From NCBI GenBank assembly GCA_018058245.1, contig JAGPCC010000003.1, positions 1 to 53,989 on the forward strand: 53,989 bases of DNA, given 5' to 3'. The notes below the pieces were generated by a model, which ran no database searches, was not told the origin of the DNA, and saw only the letters and a program-made list of their open reading frames with translations. The stretch is from Verrucomicrobiales bacterium. Its GTDB lineage: Bacteria > Verrucomicrobiota > Verrucomicrobiia > Verrucomicrobiales > DEV007. Shown in pieces: positions 26,903 through 34,662 of this stretch (position 1 is the stretch's first letter; the number at the start of each line of letters is the position of its first letter). The position numbers and the translations under genes are program-made.

Positions 26903-27424
26903 CTATTCCGGTTTTCCATTGGGAATCACCTCGACTCGTCCCTCTTTCACCTGGGCGTATCCCTTACCGTCTTTCACAACGACGGAGTAAAACGTACCTC
27001 GGGCGGCAGCCACTCCGCTAGGAGTGCGAACCTGAAAGTCCAACTCCCCTGCGGAGTTTGGTTTCAAAAGAGCGGAAACGCTCCCGTCCTTGAGATCGAC
27101 GGTAACCTTTTTCGGAAGAACCGTCTCGTCGACCATCTCGATCACTACCGTCGAGTTTTCAGAAATGCGGATTGCCGAGCGGGAAGTCATTACAACCACG
27201 GCCCTTGCCCCGGCACCCGTCTTGATGATAGCCCCCACCTTCACTTTGTCCCCCGATTGCAAGGCAACGGGAGCCGCACCTTCCGAGGCAACAACCGTTA
27301 CTTCGCCTACAGCCACCGTTACTTTTCCCGATTCCGGCTCAGCGAGAAGAGAGCAATATGGCAGAAAAACAAGCAACAATACACGGATTGATATGGAGTT
27401 AGCGATTTTCATATTTCGATTCAT
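26903..27424 (-). CDS. Exported FecR-domain protein
   Basis: A 173-residue protein with a signal peptide (VLLLVFLPYCSLLA). The mature part matches the FecR domain: an opening GKVTVAVGEVTVV, the DKVKVGAIIKTGAGARAVV segment, SAIRISENSTVVI, and the closing LDFQVRTPSGVAAARGTFY. There is no inner-membrane anti-sigma helix, so this is the stand-alone periplasmic/secreted kind, not a classic FecR regulator. It is the first gene of the FecR-TpsA-TpsB run (31 bases before tpsA). FecR domains often accompany CHASE2 cyclases and adhesins, as here. Confidence 0.88.
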   Translation of the reverse strand: MNRNMKIANSISIRVLLLVFLPYCSLLAEPESGKVTVAVGEVTVVASEGAAPVALQSGDKVKVGAIIKTGAGARAVVVMTSRSAIRISENSTVVIEMVDETVLPKKVTVDLKDGSVSALLKPNSAGELDFQVRTPSGVAAARGTFYSVVVKDGKGYAQVKEGRVEVIPNGKPE

Positions 27425-27478
27425 TACTATTCAAATACTCCCCGCGATCCGAACAAGATATTGGACGATTCTCACCCG

Positions 27479-27661
27479 ATGTCACGAAAATACTCGCCCG
27501 ATTCCGGCGCTAGCCATGCCTCAAACGACCGCTTCCAGCAGCCCTTTCCGCCACTTCTCCCTCGACGCAAAATCCGGCAATGGGAGGAAGTCCTTTCCCT
27601 TGCCAAAGCGAATGGGTCCGTCAAGGGTAAGTCCATGGTAAAGCGTCTCATTTCCACTTAG
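27479..27661 (+). CDS. Possible 60-residue basic protein before the cyclase gene
   Basis: An open frame from ATG 27479 (TTG 27461 also possible) to TAG at 27659-27661. The product begins MSRKYSPDSGASHASND, is basic, and ends KANGSVKGKSMVKRLIST. It sits in the 277-base divergent gap between the FecR and cyclase genes, 40 bases before the cyclase ATG. The composition looks coding and the position would allow co-expression with the cyclase, but I recognise no family. Confidence 0.35.
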   Translation: MSRKYSPDSGASHASNDRFQQPFPPLLPRRKIRQWEEVLSLAKANGSVKGKSMVKRLIST

Positions 27662-27701
27662 ACGTCCGGGATCGCCTGGTTACGCTGATTTTTTTCCCGA
27701 T

Positions 27702-29927
27702 ATGTCAGTCAAGTCTCACAAACGTCGATCCATTTCAGCCATCGTCGCTCCATTCGGAGTCGCAGGGCTGATGGCGGTGACATGGTCCACGAGCCTCGTC
27801 AGGCAGATTGAAAACCTCACCCTCGACTACCGTTTCCGGGCCAGGGCGCAGTCGGATCCTGCTCCCGATCCTCGTATCGCCCTCGTCGGAATTGGTGACT
27901 ACTCCCTGCACAAGAAAGGCCGCTGGGAGGAGTGGACTCGCGAGATTCATGCGGAATTTGCGAATCGACTGACCGCAAAAGAACCCGCCATCCTTGCCTA
28001 CGATTTTTTCTTTTCGGACGAGAGCCGGATCCATCCGGAGGGAGACATCGCTTTCGGAGACGCATTGTCCCTCCACAGCGGAGCCATCACCGGAATGAAT
28101 GTCGCGATCGACGAAGGTCGCACAAGCTCCCGGAACGATCCCGCCGAATACTACTTCGGCGAAAAGACCTTTCCCCTCACCCGGATCACAGGAGACCCGA
28201 AGCTGCTCCTCGGGGGCAATGAGGCCAACATCCCGATTCCCCATATCGCCGAGAGCGCCTACACCGGTTCCGTATCCTGCCCCCCTTCCCGCATTGATGG
28301 CATGCGCAGGGAAATGCCTCTTGTCGTTCGGCTCGGGGAGAGAGTCTTTCCCTCGTTTGTTCTGCAAATTCTCCTTCAGCTCGAAGAAGCGAGTCCCGAC
28401 GATGTCACCGTCGTCCTCGGCGACGCCATCACCGTTCCAAGACGATCCGGCGGAAAATGGCGCATCCCCATCGACTACCGGGGACTCATGATGATCAATT
28501 ATCGGAACACACAACAACTTCGCGTTTTTGACTACGTCCATGTCTCAGAACAGCTCGCGATCTTCGAGGCGGGAACCGGAGCGGGAAACAAATGGCCCGC
28601 GACTTTGCCGCCACTCACAGACCAGATCGTACTCATCGGTCAAGCCGCAGCGGGTCTGCCAGACCTCGGCCCGACACCCTATGAAGCAAACGATCCGCTT
28701 TTCAAAGTGCAGGCGACGACCCTGAACAACATCCTACAGAGTGACTACCTCAGCTTTGCGCCCAAATACGGAATCCTCACCGGCTGGCTTCTCATCGCCC
28801 TCATGACCCTCCTACTCCTCCGGAAAGCACCCGTTTCACTGGAGATCATCGTCCCATTCCTCACCGTTGCCGCCTACCTCTTTCTCGCCCTCCGGCTTTT
28901 CCAGACACAGTCGCTCGTTCTCCCTGTCGTCCTTCCCGTCGGAGGCTTTCTCCTCATTCACACCTCCGTCATCCTCGACCGCCTCATCACCGAGCTGAAA
29001 GAAAAGCGCTACATCAAAGGCGTTTTTGGATCCTATGTTTCGCCCGAAGTCGTCAAGCAGATCATCGAAACCGGGGAAACCCCCAAGCTCGGCGGCGAGC
29101 GTGTCGACATCACCATTCTCTTCAGCGACATTCAGGGATTTTCCACCTTCTCCGAGCAACTCGAACCCGAAGCACTCGTCGAGCTGATGGTCGAGTACCT
29201 GTCGGAAATGACAGACATCCTCACAGATCACGGAGGGACCCTCGACAAATACATTGGCGACGCCATCGATGCGATGTTCGGAGCACCCCTCCCCCTCCCC
29301 GACCACGGGTATCGCGGTGTCACCTCCGCACTCCTCATGCAGCGCAAACAGATCGAGCTGCAGGACCGCTGGAAAGCCACCGATCGCCCCGAACTCATTC
29401 AGGGAATGCGCACCCGCATCGGGCTCAACACCGGACCCGCCGTCGTCGGCAACATGGGTTCCCAACGGCGCTTCAACTACACCATGATGGGTGACAATGT
29501 GAACCTCGGCGCCCGCTGCGAGTCCGCTGCCAAATCCTACGGAGTCTATCTGTTGGTCACCGAAGCCACCCGGGATGCCGCCATCGCCACAAAAGATGAT
29601 CTCGTCTACCGCTTCCTCGACCAGATCATCGTCAAAGGTAGAACCCACCCCGTCAAAATCTACGAACTGATCGAAGAAAAATCCAGAGTCACCCCCGGAA
29701 CCCACCGCTGCCTCGAAATCTACGAAGAAGGCATGGAGTCCTACCTCTCCCGGGACTGGGATCGCGCCACGGCCTCCTTCCATCGCGCTGCGGAAATCGA
29801 GTACTTTCAACCAGGCCCCGGGATCGAGACCAATCCCTCCCTCGTCATGGCAAAACGCTGCGCCGTCATGAAAATCGACCCTCCCGGGGACGACTGGGAC
29901 GGAGTCTTCCGTATGCTTTCCAAGTAG
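27702..29927 (+). CDS. CHASE2-domain adenylate/guanylate cyclase (class III)
   Basis: A 741-residue membrane sensor that should make a cyclic nucleotide, probably cAMP. An N-terminal membrane segment precedes an extracytoplasmic CHASE2 domain (about 30-345; DYRFRARAQSDPAPDPRIALV, ILAYDFFFSDES), followed by three membrane helices (about 345-440). The class III cyclase domain starts near residue 467 with VDITILFSDIQGFSTFSEQL, containing the first metal-binding Asp. DKYIGDAIDAMFGAP holds the second, and GLNTGPAVVGNMGS and RRFNYTMMGDNVNLGAR complete the catalytic signatures. The domain looks active. It is transcribed away from FecR-TpsA-TpsB. Confidence 0.95.
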   Translation: MSVKSHKRRSISAIVAPFGVAGLMAVTWSTSLVRQIENLTLDYRFRARAQSDPAPDPRIALVGIGDYSLHKKGRWEEWTREIHAEFANRLTAKEPAILAYDFFFSDESRIHPEGDIAFGDALSLHSGAITGMNVAIDEGRTSSRNDPAEYYFGEKTFPLTRITGDPKLLLGGNEANIPIPHIAESAYTGSVSCPPSRIDGMRREMPLVVRLGERVFPSFVLQILLQLEEASPDDVTVVLGDAITVPRRSGGKWRIPIDYRGLMMINYRNTQQLRVFDYVHVSEQLAIFEAGTGAGNKWPATLPPLTDQIVLIGQAAAGLPDLGPTPYEANDPLFKVQATTLNNILQSDYLSFAPKYGILTGWLLIALMTLLLLRKAPVSLEIIVPFLTVAAYLFLALRLFQTQSLVLPVVLPVGGFLLIHTSVILDRLITELKEKRYIKGVFGSYVSPEVVKQIIETGETPKLGGERVDITILFSDIQGFSTFSEQLEPEALVELMVEYLSEMTDILTDHGGTLDKYIGDAIDAMFGAPLPLPDHGYRGVTSALLMQRKQIELQDRWKATDRPELIQGMRTRIGLNTGPAVVGNMGSQRRFNYTMMGDNVNLGARCESAAKSYGVYLLVTEATRDAAIATKDDLVYRFLDQIIVKGRTHPVKIYELIEEKSRVTPGTHRCLEIYEEGMESYLSRDWDRATASFHRAAEIEYFQPGPGIETNPSLVMAKRCAVMKIDPPGDDWDGVFRMLSK

Positions 29928-29978
29928 CGGAGAGAATTGTCTGCGTGTCGCTGTGTTTGCTTACCGGAAGTTCCATTG

Positions 29979-30301
29979 TCCAGAGCGCAGCGTATCAGAG
30001 GGATTCGACCACCATCGCCTTGCTCGCCAATTCGATGGACTGGGCCAAGCATCGGTGGCGTAAAGCGGCTGCGAAGTGCCATCTCCGGCTCGACCTCCCG
30101 AGCTTTCTGCCCGCCTGCGCCATCGTCGAGGAGGCCGGACACCACGACGATACCAGGGCGCGGCAACTCTGCGCCGGGTCGTGATGCTCGTCGAGATCAA
30201 CGGAAAGGAAGTGGAGATGGCATTCATCACCAACAACGCCCAGTGGGCCGCCTCGAGTGTGGGGGCACTCTATCAGGCGCGGTGGGGAATCGTTCACTTG
30301 A
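29979..30301 (+). pseudogene. Remnant of an IS4-family (DDE) transposase with internal deletion
   Basis: In one frame the segment reads AYQRDSTTIALLANSMDWAK and then RKAAAKCHLRLDLPSFLP, which is the first catalytic-Asp region and following strand of IS4-type transposases, up to GHHDDTRARQLCAG. Another frame then resumes with LVEINGKEVEMAFITNN and QWAASSVGALYQARWGI, the later part with the YxxRW region. The central piece, where the second catalytic Asp lies, is missing between the two. The start and end of the transposase are also missing. This is a dead insertion sequence; I found no terminal inverted repeats. Confidence 0.75.
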
Positions 30302-30321
30302 AACCGCCCCCTCCCCCTACC

Positions 30322-30732
30322 TCAAGGCTCCACAATCTCCATCCCGGGAAAATTCCTGCGGAAATCATTCGGATTCCGGGTAATCAAACCCCGACGTTTC
30401 ACAGCAAAGGCTCCAATCAAAAGATCAGCGATCGGACGTTTGGGCAGGCTTCCGGATCGCCGCTCTCTTATGTGTCGATTCCAGGCTTCATGTGCCGTCT
30501 CCGTGTCCTCTATATTCCAACCGCCGGGAAACTGAATTCCGGCTTGATTCAGGAACCGCTTTTGTTCCTCCAGGTCCCCGTCGAACGCAGGAGCGAGTTC
30601 GACGAAAGTTACGGGAGAAATTTCCAGTCCGTCTTTCCATTTCCTCTCCAGCAACTTCGCGGATCGCAGTCCAAACTCAGGATCGTTCCCGAAGACATCA
30701 AGAACGACGCACGTATCGACAACCCAGTTCAT
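30322..30732 (-). CDS. VapC-type PIN-domain toxin (second module)
   Basis: A 136-residue PIN ribonuclease. It begins MNWVVDTCVVLDV with Asp at 6; the Glu of TFVELAP, the Asp of RPIADLLIGAFA and the Asp of TRNPNDFR complete the metal-binding set. The ATG (30732-30730) overlaps the TGA of the AbrB-like antitoxin by four bases (ATGA), so the two are coupled. All catalytic residues are present, so the toxin looks functional. It lies between two transposon remnants, consistent with a mobile origin. Confidence 0.9.
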   Translation of the reverse strand: MNWVVDTCVVLDVFGNDPEFGLRSAKLLERKWKDGLEISPVTFVELAPAFDGDLEEQKRFLNQAGIQFPGGWNIEDTETAHEAWNRHIRERRSGSLPKRPIADLLIGAFAVKRRGLITRNPNDFRRNFPGMEIVEP

Positions 30733-30974
30733 TCCCCCTCGCGAAGCTCGTTCATCCACTCCGCTGTGGTTCGTATTGGGCGGTCACGAAACCGATTGGC
30801 ATATCCGAGAACTGATAATGGTCCAGGAGAAAACTCTTCCTGAACAACCACTCGCATTTCCCGATCCGAGATCTGTTCCCAATGCAGTTTCTGTCCCGGG
30901 CGCAGGTTCATCGACTTTCGAATCCTTGCCGGCACCGAAATTTGACCACGCTCCGTGAGAGACGAATCATTCAT
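30729..30974 (-). CDS. AbrB/SpoVT-type antitoxin
   Basis: An 81-residue protein with a swapped-hairpin AbrB DNA-binding domain at the N-terminus: LTERGQISVPARIRKSMN followed by LRPGQKLHWEQ. The remaining acidic tail (TTAEWMNELREGE) should bind the VapC toxin. The ATG at 30974 was preferred to one five codons upstream since SLTERGQI usually lies a few residues from the start. It precedes and overlaps the toxin start by four bases. Confidence 0.88.
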   Translation of the reverse strand: MNDSSLTERGQISVPARIRKSMNLRPGQKLHWEQISDREMRVVVQEEFSPGPLSVLGYANRFRDRPIRTTAEWMNELREGE

Positions 30975-30987
30975 GGAATAATTTATC

Positions 30988-30999
30988 ATGTGAAAACAT
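30988..30999. promoter_or_regulatory. Possible operator for the AbrB-VapC module
   Basis: A small palindrome atgt-gaaa-acat lies 14 bases upstream of the antitoxin start, in an AT-rich stretch that differs from the surrounding GC-rich sequence. AbrB-type antitoxins usually repress their own promoter at such sites. The assignment rests on position and symmetry only. Confidence 0.3.
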
Positions 31000-31197
31000 C
31001 ATGTCAAATCCGATTGCTCCAGGGAACACCGATCCGATAGGTTCAGGTCAGTGAGCCAAGAGGGTTCGGTCCGGGAAAGAGGCACAAGTCGCCACCGGTC
31101 CGGGAAATACGAAACGATCTGCCCGGAAGTGATCGGACTTGAAGGGTTCCCGTTGGATTCTTTTTGGTCATCGCTGACGAGATGTCCGCATCTGCAG

Positions 31198-31290
31198 GAG
31201 GAGGAAAAAGAGCATTTTGTCGCTCTGATGCGCAAGTGGGAGGCATTCCACGGGATGCGAGTTGTCACCTACAGCGTAATGTCCAACCAT
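31198..31290 (+). pseudogene. Fragment of a Y1 (REP-associated, IS200-like) transposase
   Basis: The open frame 31051-31341 contains EEEKEHFVALMRKWEAFHG and then MRVVTYSVMSNH, the characteristic segment ahead of the HUH histidine pair in REP-associated tyrosine transposases, which normally read MSNHFHLL. Here it breaks off after MSNH and turns into unrelated sequence (CKRVPETGTF). The catalytic tyrosine region is absent. It is a short dead remnant within the 30975-31371 gap, which is otherwise non-coding apart from the antitoxin promoter region. Confidence 0.65.
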
Positions 31291-31371
31291 TGTAAACGGG
31301 TCCCCGAAACTGGAACATTTACGTGGAATTCGGATGTGTGACACGAAACTTGGGTTACGACCGACAGTCTG

Positions 31372-32043
31372 CTAGAGTTCCGTAATGCGAATGTTCCGAT
31401 ACCAAGTTTTGTCCTTGTGATCGGTCAGCATGAGGTGGCCTTTGCCTGGAGCAAACCCGGGTTTGCCCTTAAATTTGCTGGCTGCAAGGTTGGCCTTCCA
31501 TTCGTCTGAGTGGGTATCGGCTTCGCCGACGAGGACACCGTTGATCCAATGCTGGAGATTCCCGTCTTTCGCCACGATGCGGCTGCTGTTCCATTCGCCC
31601 ACGGGATGGACTGGCACTTTTACGGTGGGTGCCTGGATGTCGTAAAAGGACGCCGTGAGTCGCTTTGCACCGTTTTTTGCGTCAGGGTGTTTTTTGTCAT
31701 CAAGCATCTGATACTCAATCCCCAACCAGTTCTTCTCGCCCACTTTGGTGACCCAGTATTTAATACCATTGTTTCCGGCTTCGGAAATTTTCCATTCCCA
31801 CTGGAGATCGAAGTTTTTGTATTCCTTTTCTGAAATCAGATTTCCTCCTTCACCATCGAGCTGGAGGACACCGTCGCGGATCGTCCATCCGGCTCCGGGT
31901 GATTTTCCGTCCGGGCCAGTCCAACCAGCAAGGCTTTTTCCATCAAAAAGAGAGACAGGTGCTCCCGCACTGAGCTCTCCCGCATCGGCGGTGAGACTAA
32001 GAGCGAAGGCGAGGGCGAGGATCGACAGCGGAATTTTCATCAT
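31372..32043 (-). CDS. Secreted DUF1080 / 3-keto-disaccharide hydrolase-domain protein
   Basis: A 223-residue exported protein with a signal peptide ending near LTADAGE. The single DUF1080 concanavalin-like domain is unmistakable: SLFDGKSLAGWTGPDG, GWTIRDGVLQLDG, KNFDLQWEWKISEAGNNGI, LGIEYQMLDD and YRNIRITEL at the end. Members are very abundant in Verrucomicrobiota and Planctomycetota; some hydrolyse 3-keto-glycosides, others only bind. It has no operon partner here. The start MM is a doubled ATG at 32043 and 32040. Confidence 0.9.
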   Translation of the reverse strand: MMKIPLSILALAFALSLTADAGELSAGAPVSLFDGKSLAGWTGPDGKSPGAGWTIRDGVLQLDGEGGNLISEKEYKNFDLQWEWKISEAGNNGIKYWVTKVGEKNWLGIEYQMLDDKKHPDAKNGAKRLTASFYDIQAPTVKVPVHPVGEWNSSRIVAKDGNLQHWINGVLVGEADTHSDEWKANLAASKFKGKPGFAPGKGHLMLTDHKDKTWYRNIRITEL

Positions 32044-32185
32044 GAAGAAGATTTTACTCTTCGATCGAGGATCTGGTCAAGGTCGCTCCATCGCCGGATT
32101 GGCGTCTATCCGCTGACGATGACAGGACATGGGCCAGGATGATTTCTTGAAGTTGGAAGGTTTCCCATGTTAGATAGAGCTTGTT

Positions 32186-32554
32186 ATGTCCTCTTCCGCT
32201 CGACTTCGTCTCGCCGCCCTCGTTGTCTTCCTCGGAATCGCACTCGGGGCGTTTGGGGCGCACGGACTTGCGGACCGGCTCGAGGCAACGGGAAGAATCG
32301 GGAACTGGCAAACTGCGACGCTGTATCATCTCCTCCACGGTCTCGCGCTGTTTGTAATTGCCCTTCATTCGCCGAAGGCTCTTGGTTACTGGTGGTTTCT
32401 CACCGGAATCCTTCTTTTTTCAGGGAGCCTATATGCCCTCGCGCTCACGGATTTCACCAAGCTGGGTGCGATCACTCCGCTCGGCGGACTCGCGTTTCTG
32501 ATCGGCTGGGGTCGGTGGATCTTCCATCGGAGTAGCCCAGTGACACCTTCCTGA
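32186..32554 (+). CDS. DUF423 small membrane protein (YgdD family)
   Basis: A 122-residue protein with four membrane helices. The N-terminal helix leads into the diagnostic GALGAFGAHGL-type motif (here LGIALGAFGAHGLADRL) and WQTATLYHLLHGLALF, then LLFSGSLYALAL and ITPLGGLAFLIGW. Length and motifs are those of DUF423/UPF0382. The molecular function is unknown. It is followed 18 bases later by the NIPSNAP gene on the same strand. Confidence 0.93.
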   Translation: MSSSARLRLAALVVFLGIALGAFGAHGLADRLEATGRIGNWQTATLYHLLHGLALFVIALHSPKALGYWWFLTGILLFSGSLYALALTDFTKLGAITPLGGLAFLIGWGRWIFHRSSPVTPS

Positions 32555-32572
32555 ACCTTTCAAAATCCCCCC

Positions 32573-33343
32573 ATGATTACTATCATCAAATCTGTTTTCG
32601 CCCTCATTGCTCTAGCGATCTCTCTGTCCCTCTCCCCCGCTGCCCGCGCCGAGGATCTCACCTGTTTTGAGCTCCGCACCTACCATGCCGCCGCCGGAAA
32701 ACTCGATGCTCTCCATGCCCGTTTCCGGGATCATACGATGGCCCTGTTTGAGAAACATGGAATCACGAATCTCATTTACTGGGTTCCGCAGGACAATACC
32801 GACAACCTACTCATCTATCTGGTCGCCTACCCTGACAGAGCGGCACGTGAGGAATCCTGGAAGAAGTTTATCGCCGATCCGGACTGGATCGCCGCGAAAA
32901 CCGCCTCGGAAGCGAACGGAAAGCTCGTCGATAAAGTCGATCAACGGTTTCTCACTCGCACGGACTATTCTCCGGAACTGCCGCTGAAGGCAGGCGACGC
33001 GCCTCGCCTCTACGAGATGCGTCAATACACAACAAACACCGGAAAACTCGGTGCTCTCGACGCTCGTTTCCGAGATCATACGTTGGCGCTGTTCGAAAAA
33101 CACGGACTCCACAACTTGATCTACTTCCATCTCGCGGAAGGTCAGGAGGGCAGCGATACGACCCTACTGTATTTCCGGGCCTACGACTCCGAAGAAACCA
33201 AGAAGGCAGGGTTCAAGTCCTTTAGCGAAGATCCCGAGTGGATCTCCGCCCGGGACGCGTCGGAAAAGGAGGGGAAACTGCTGATCCAAAACGGAGTGAA
33301 GTCCACGGATCTCCTAACGACGGACTATTCGCCGCTTCGGTAA
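32573..33343 (+). CDS. Exported protein with two NIPSNAP domains
   Basis: A 256-residue protein with a signal peptide ending near SPAARAED. It has two tandem NIPSNAP (ferredoxin-like, dimeric alpha-beta barrel) domains of about 105 residues: the first starts CFELRTYHAAAGKLDALHAR and the second YEMRQYTTNTGKLGALDAR. Both contain the RFRDHT motif and an ALFEKHG helix, and they are clearly an internal duplication. The family is common as secreted proteins in this phylum; the function is not established. It lies between the DUF423 and FMN reductase genes, which are closely spaced on the same strand. Confidence 0.92.
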   Translation: MITIIKSVFALIALAISLSLSPAARAEDLTCFELRTYHAAAGKLDALHARFRDHTMALFEKHGITNLIYWVPQDNTDNLLIYLVAYPDRAAREESWKKFIADPDWIAAKTASEANGKLVDKVDQRFLTRTDYSPELPLKAGDAPRLYEMRQYTTNTGKLGALDARFRDHTLALFEKHGLHNLIYFHLAEGQEGSDTTLLYFRAYDSEETKKAGFKSFSEDPEWISARDASEKEGKLLIQNGVKSTDLLTTDYSPLR

Positions 33344-33371
33344 GTCTTTAAAGCGCCACGATTTTTCCTCG

Positions 33372-33959
33372 ATGTCACAGCCGGTTCTCATCGCCCTCTC
33401 CGGGAGCACTCGCTCGAGGTCTTACAATGCCACCATCCTTTCGGTTGCCATCGAAGCCGCCCGAGCTGCGGGTGCGGAAGTAGATTTCATCGACCTGCGG
33501 GAATTTCCGATGCCATTGTTTCAGCAGGATCTCGAGGATGCAGAAGGGCTACCCGACGCAACCAAACGACTAAAGGACCGATTTCGAAAGGCTGATGGCT
33601 TCCTCCTCGCGAGTCCAGAATACAATAGCGCCTTCAGCCCACTCCTGAAAAATACGATCGATTGGTGCAGTCGTGCGGAATCAGACGATGAAGCGCCGCT
33701 TTCGGTTTATGCCGGAAAAAGCGCGCTGCTCCTCAGTGCCTCTCCTAGTGCCCTCGGTGGACTTCGCGGACTCACGGCACTGCGGGCGCTCCTGCAGAAC
33801 ATCCGCGTAACCGTTTATCCTGAAATGCTCTCGGTGAGCGGCGCACACGAGGTCATAGACGGAAATGGTGTTTTTTCGGATCCCAAATGGCCTAGCCGGA
33901 TCACACGTCTTGTCAATGGCTACGTCCCCTTCGCGGGAAAACTGGCCGCATCAAAATAG
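33372..33959 (+). CDS. NADPH-dependent FMN reductase
   Basis: A 195-residue flavodoxin-fold oxidoreductase. The phosphate-binding loop is ALSGSTRSRSYNATIL near residue 8, and the flavin-contact segment ASPEYNSAFSPLLKNTIDW is present near residue 80. It probably reduces FMN, quinones or chromate-like acceptors with NADPH. It ends the DUF423-NIPSNAP-reductase run. Its stop is about 30 bases before a hairpin that has its T tract on the minus strand. Confidence 0.93.
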   Translation: MSQPVLIALSGSTRSRSYNATILSVAIEAARAAGAEVDFIDLREFPMPLFQQDLEDAEGLPDATKRLKDRFRKADGFLLASPEYNSAFSPLLKNTIDWCSRAESDDEAPLSVYAGKSALLLSASPSALGGLRGLTALRALLQNIRVTVYPEMLSVSGAHEVIDGNGVFSDPKWPSRITRLVNGYVPFAGKLAASK

Positions 33960-33988
33960 CGGTCGATCCACCCCACCGTTCAGGGCAC

Positions 33989-34017
33989 AAAAAAGCCGGA
34001 GCAATTGCCCCGGCTTT
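33989..34017 (-). terminator. Rho-independent terminator after the mono-heme cytochrome gene
   Basis: An 8-base-pair stem aaagccgg/ccggcttt (33992-33999 with 34010-34017) encloses a loop with the self-complementary gcaattgc. On the minus strand the stem is followed by six T. It therefore terminates the cytochrome gene (34046-34543). On the plus strand the hairpin could also hold back the reductase transcript, but no T tract follows there. Confidence 0.8.
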
Positions 34018-34045
34018 CGTAACAAAAATGCCTTGCTCACGCGAA

Positions 34046-34543
34046 TTACTTCGCGGTCTCGGTCGTGCCAGGATCTTTCTCTTTTCCATCCCACACAGGG
34101 GCTTCCAGAGCCTTAGGATCTTCTTTCCAAGTCCCGAAATCGGCACCCTCTTCAATCCACTTGGCAAAAAGTGCTTTCTCGGCATCGGTCCACTGGGGAG
34201 CCTTGCCCTCTGGCGGATAGTGACCGTCGTCGTCGAGAGGCAACTTCGTCACGGTGAGCATGAGACTCTCCGCTGGTTTGCCAGGAACGATGAATTTGCC
34301 CGCATCGTCCTCTCCTTCGGCTTCCATCAGAGTGGCTGCGCTGGTCATGACATGGCCGCCCTTGGGCTTGACCATACGACCGGGGCGATCTGGATTTTCG
34401 TGTTCGGGGCGGTGGCACTGCACACATCCCGACTTGATGAAGGGGTAGATCTGCTTTTCAAAATCAATTTTCTCCTGAGCAGATACGCTGAGGACCGAAA
34501 GACCAAGGCCGAAGAGAGCGGCAATCAAAGTGGTTTTTTGCAT
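34046..34543 (-). CDS. Exported planctomycete-type (PSCyt1-like) mono-heme cytochrome
   Basis: A 165-residue protein with a signal peptide (MQKTTLIAALFGLGLSVLS). The mature part starts IDFEKQIYPFIKSGCVQCHR with one CxxCH heme site, followed by ESLMLTVTKLPLDDD and YPPEGKAPQWTDAEKALFAKWIEEG, the typical layout of the planctomycete cytochrome C domain. No distant methionine ligand is certain. A longer frame starts at 34642, but the signal peptide marks 34543 as the start. It lies 120 bases after the di-heme cytochrome c gene and a terminator follows it. Confidence 0.88.
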   Translation of the reverse strand: MQKTTLIAALFGLGLSVLSVSAQEKIDFEKQIYPFIKSGCVQCHRPEHENPDRPGRMVKPKGGHVMTSAATLMEAEGEDDAGKFIVPGKPAESLMLTVTKLPLDDDGHYPPEGKAPQWTDAEKALFAKWIEEGADFGTWKEDPKALEAPVWDGKEKDPGTTETAK

Positions 34544-34662
34544 ATGCTTGATGTGGTTTCTACTAACACCGACAAAGTATAAACGAACGAGCAGCGACTT
34601 CAATTCCCAAATGACCGCGAAAACGGGAGTTTCAGAAAACAAATTACCAGCAACCCGAGCGA

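Noticed and set aside
34028-34582. Plus-strand frame of 184 codons opposite the mono-heme cytochrome
   Set aside because: It lies opposite a gene with a signal peptide, a CxxCH and a terminator; no own evidence.
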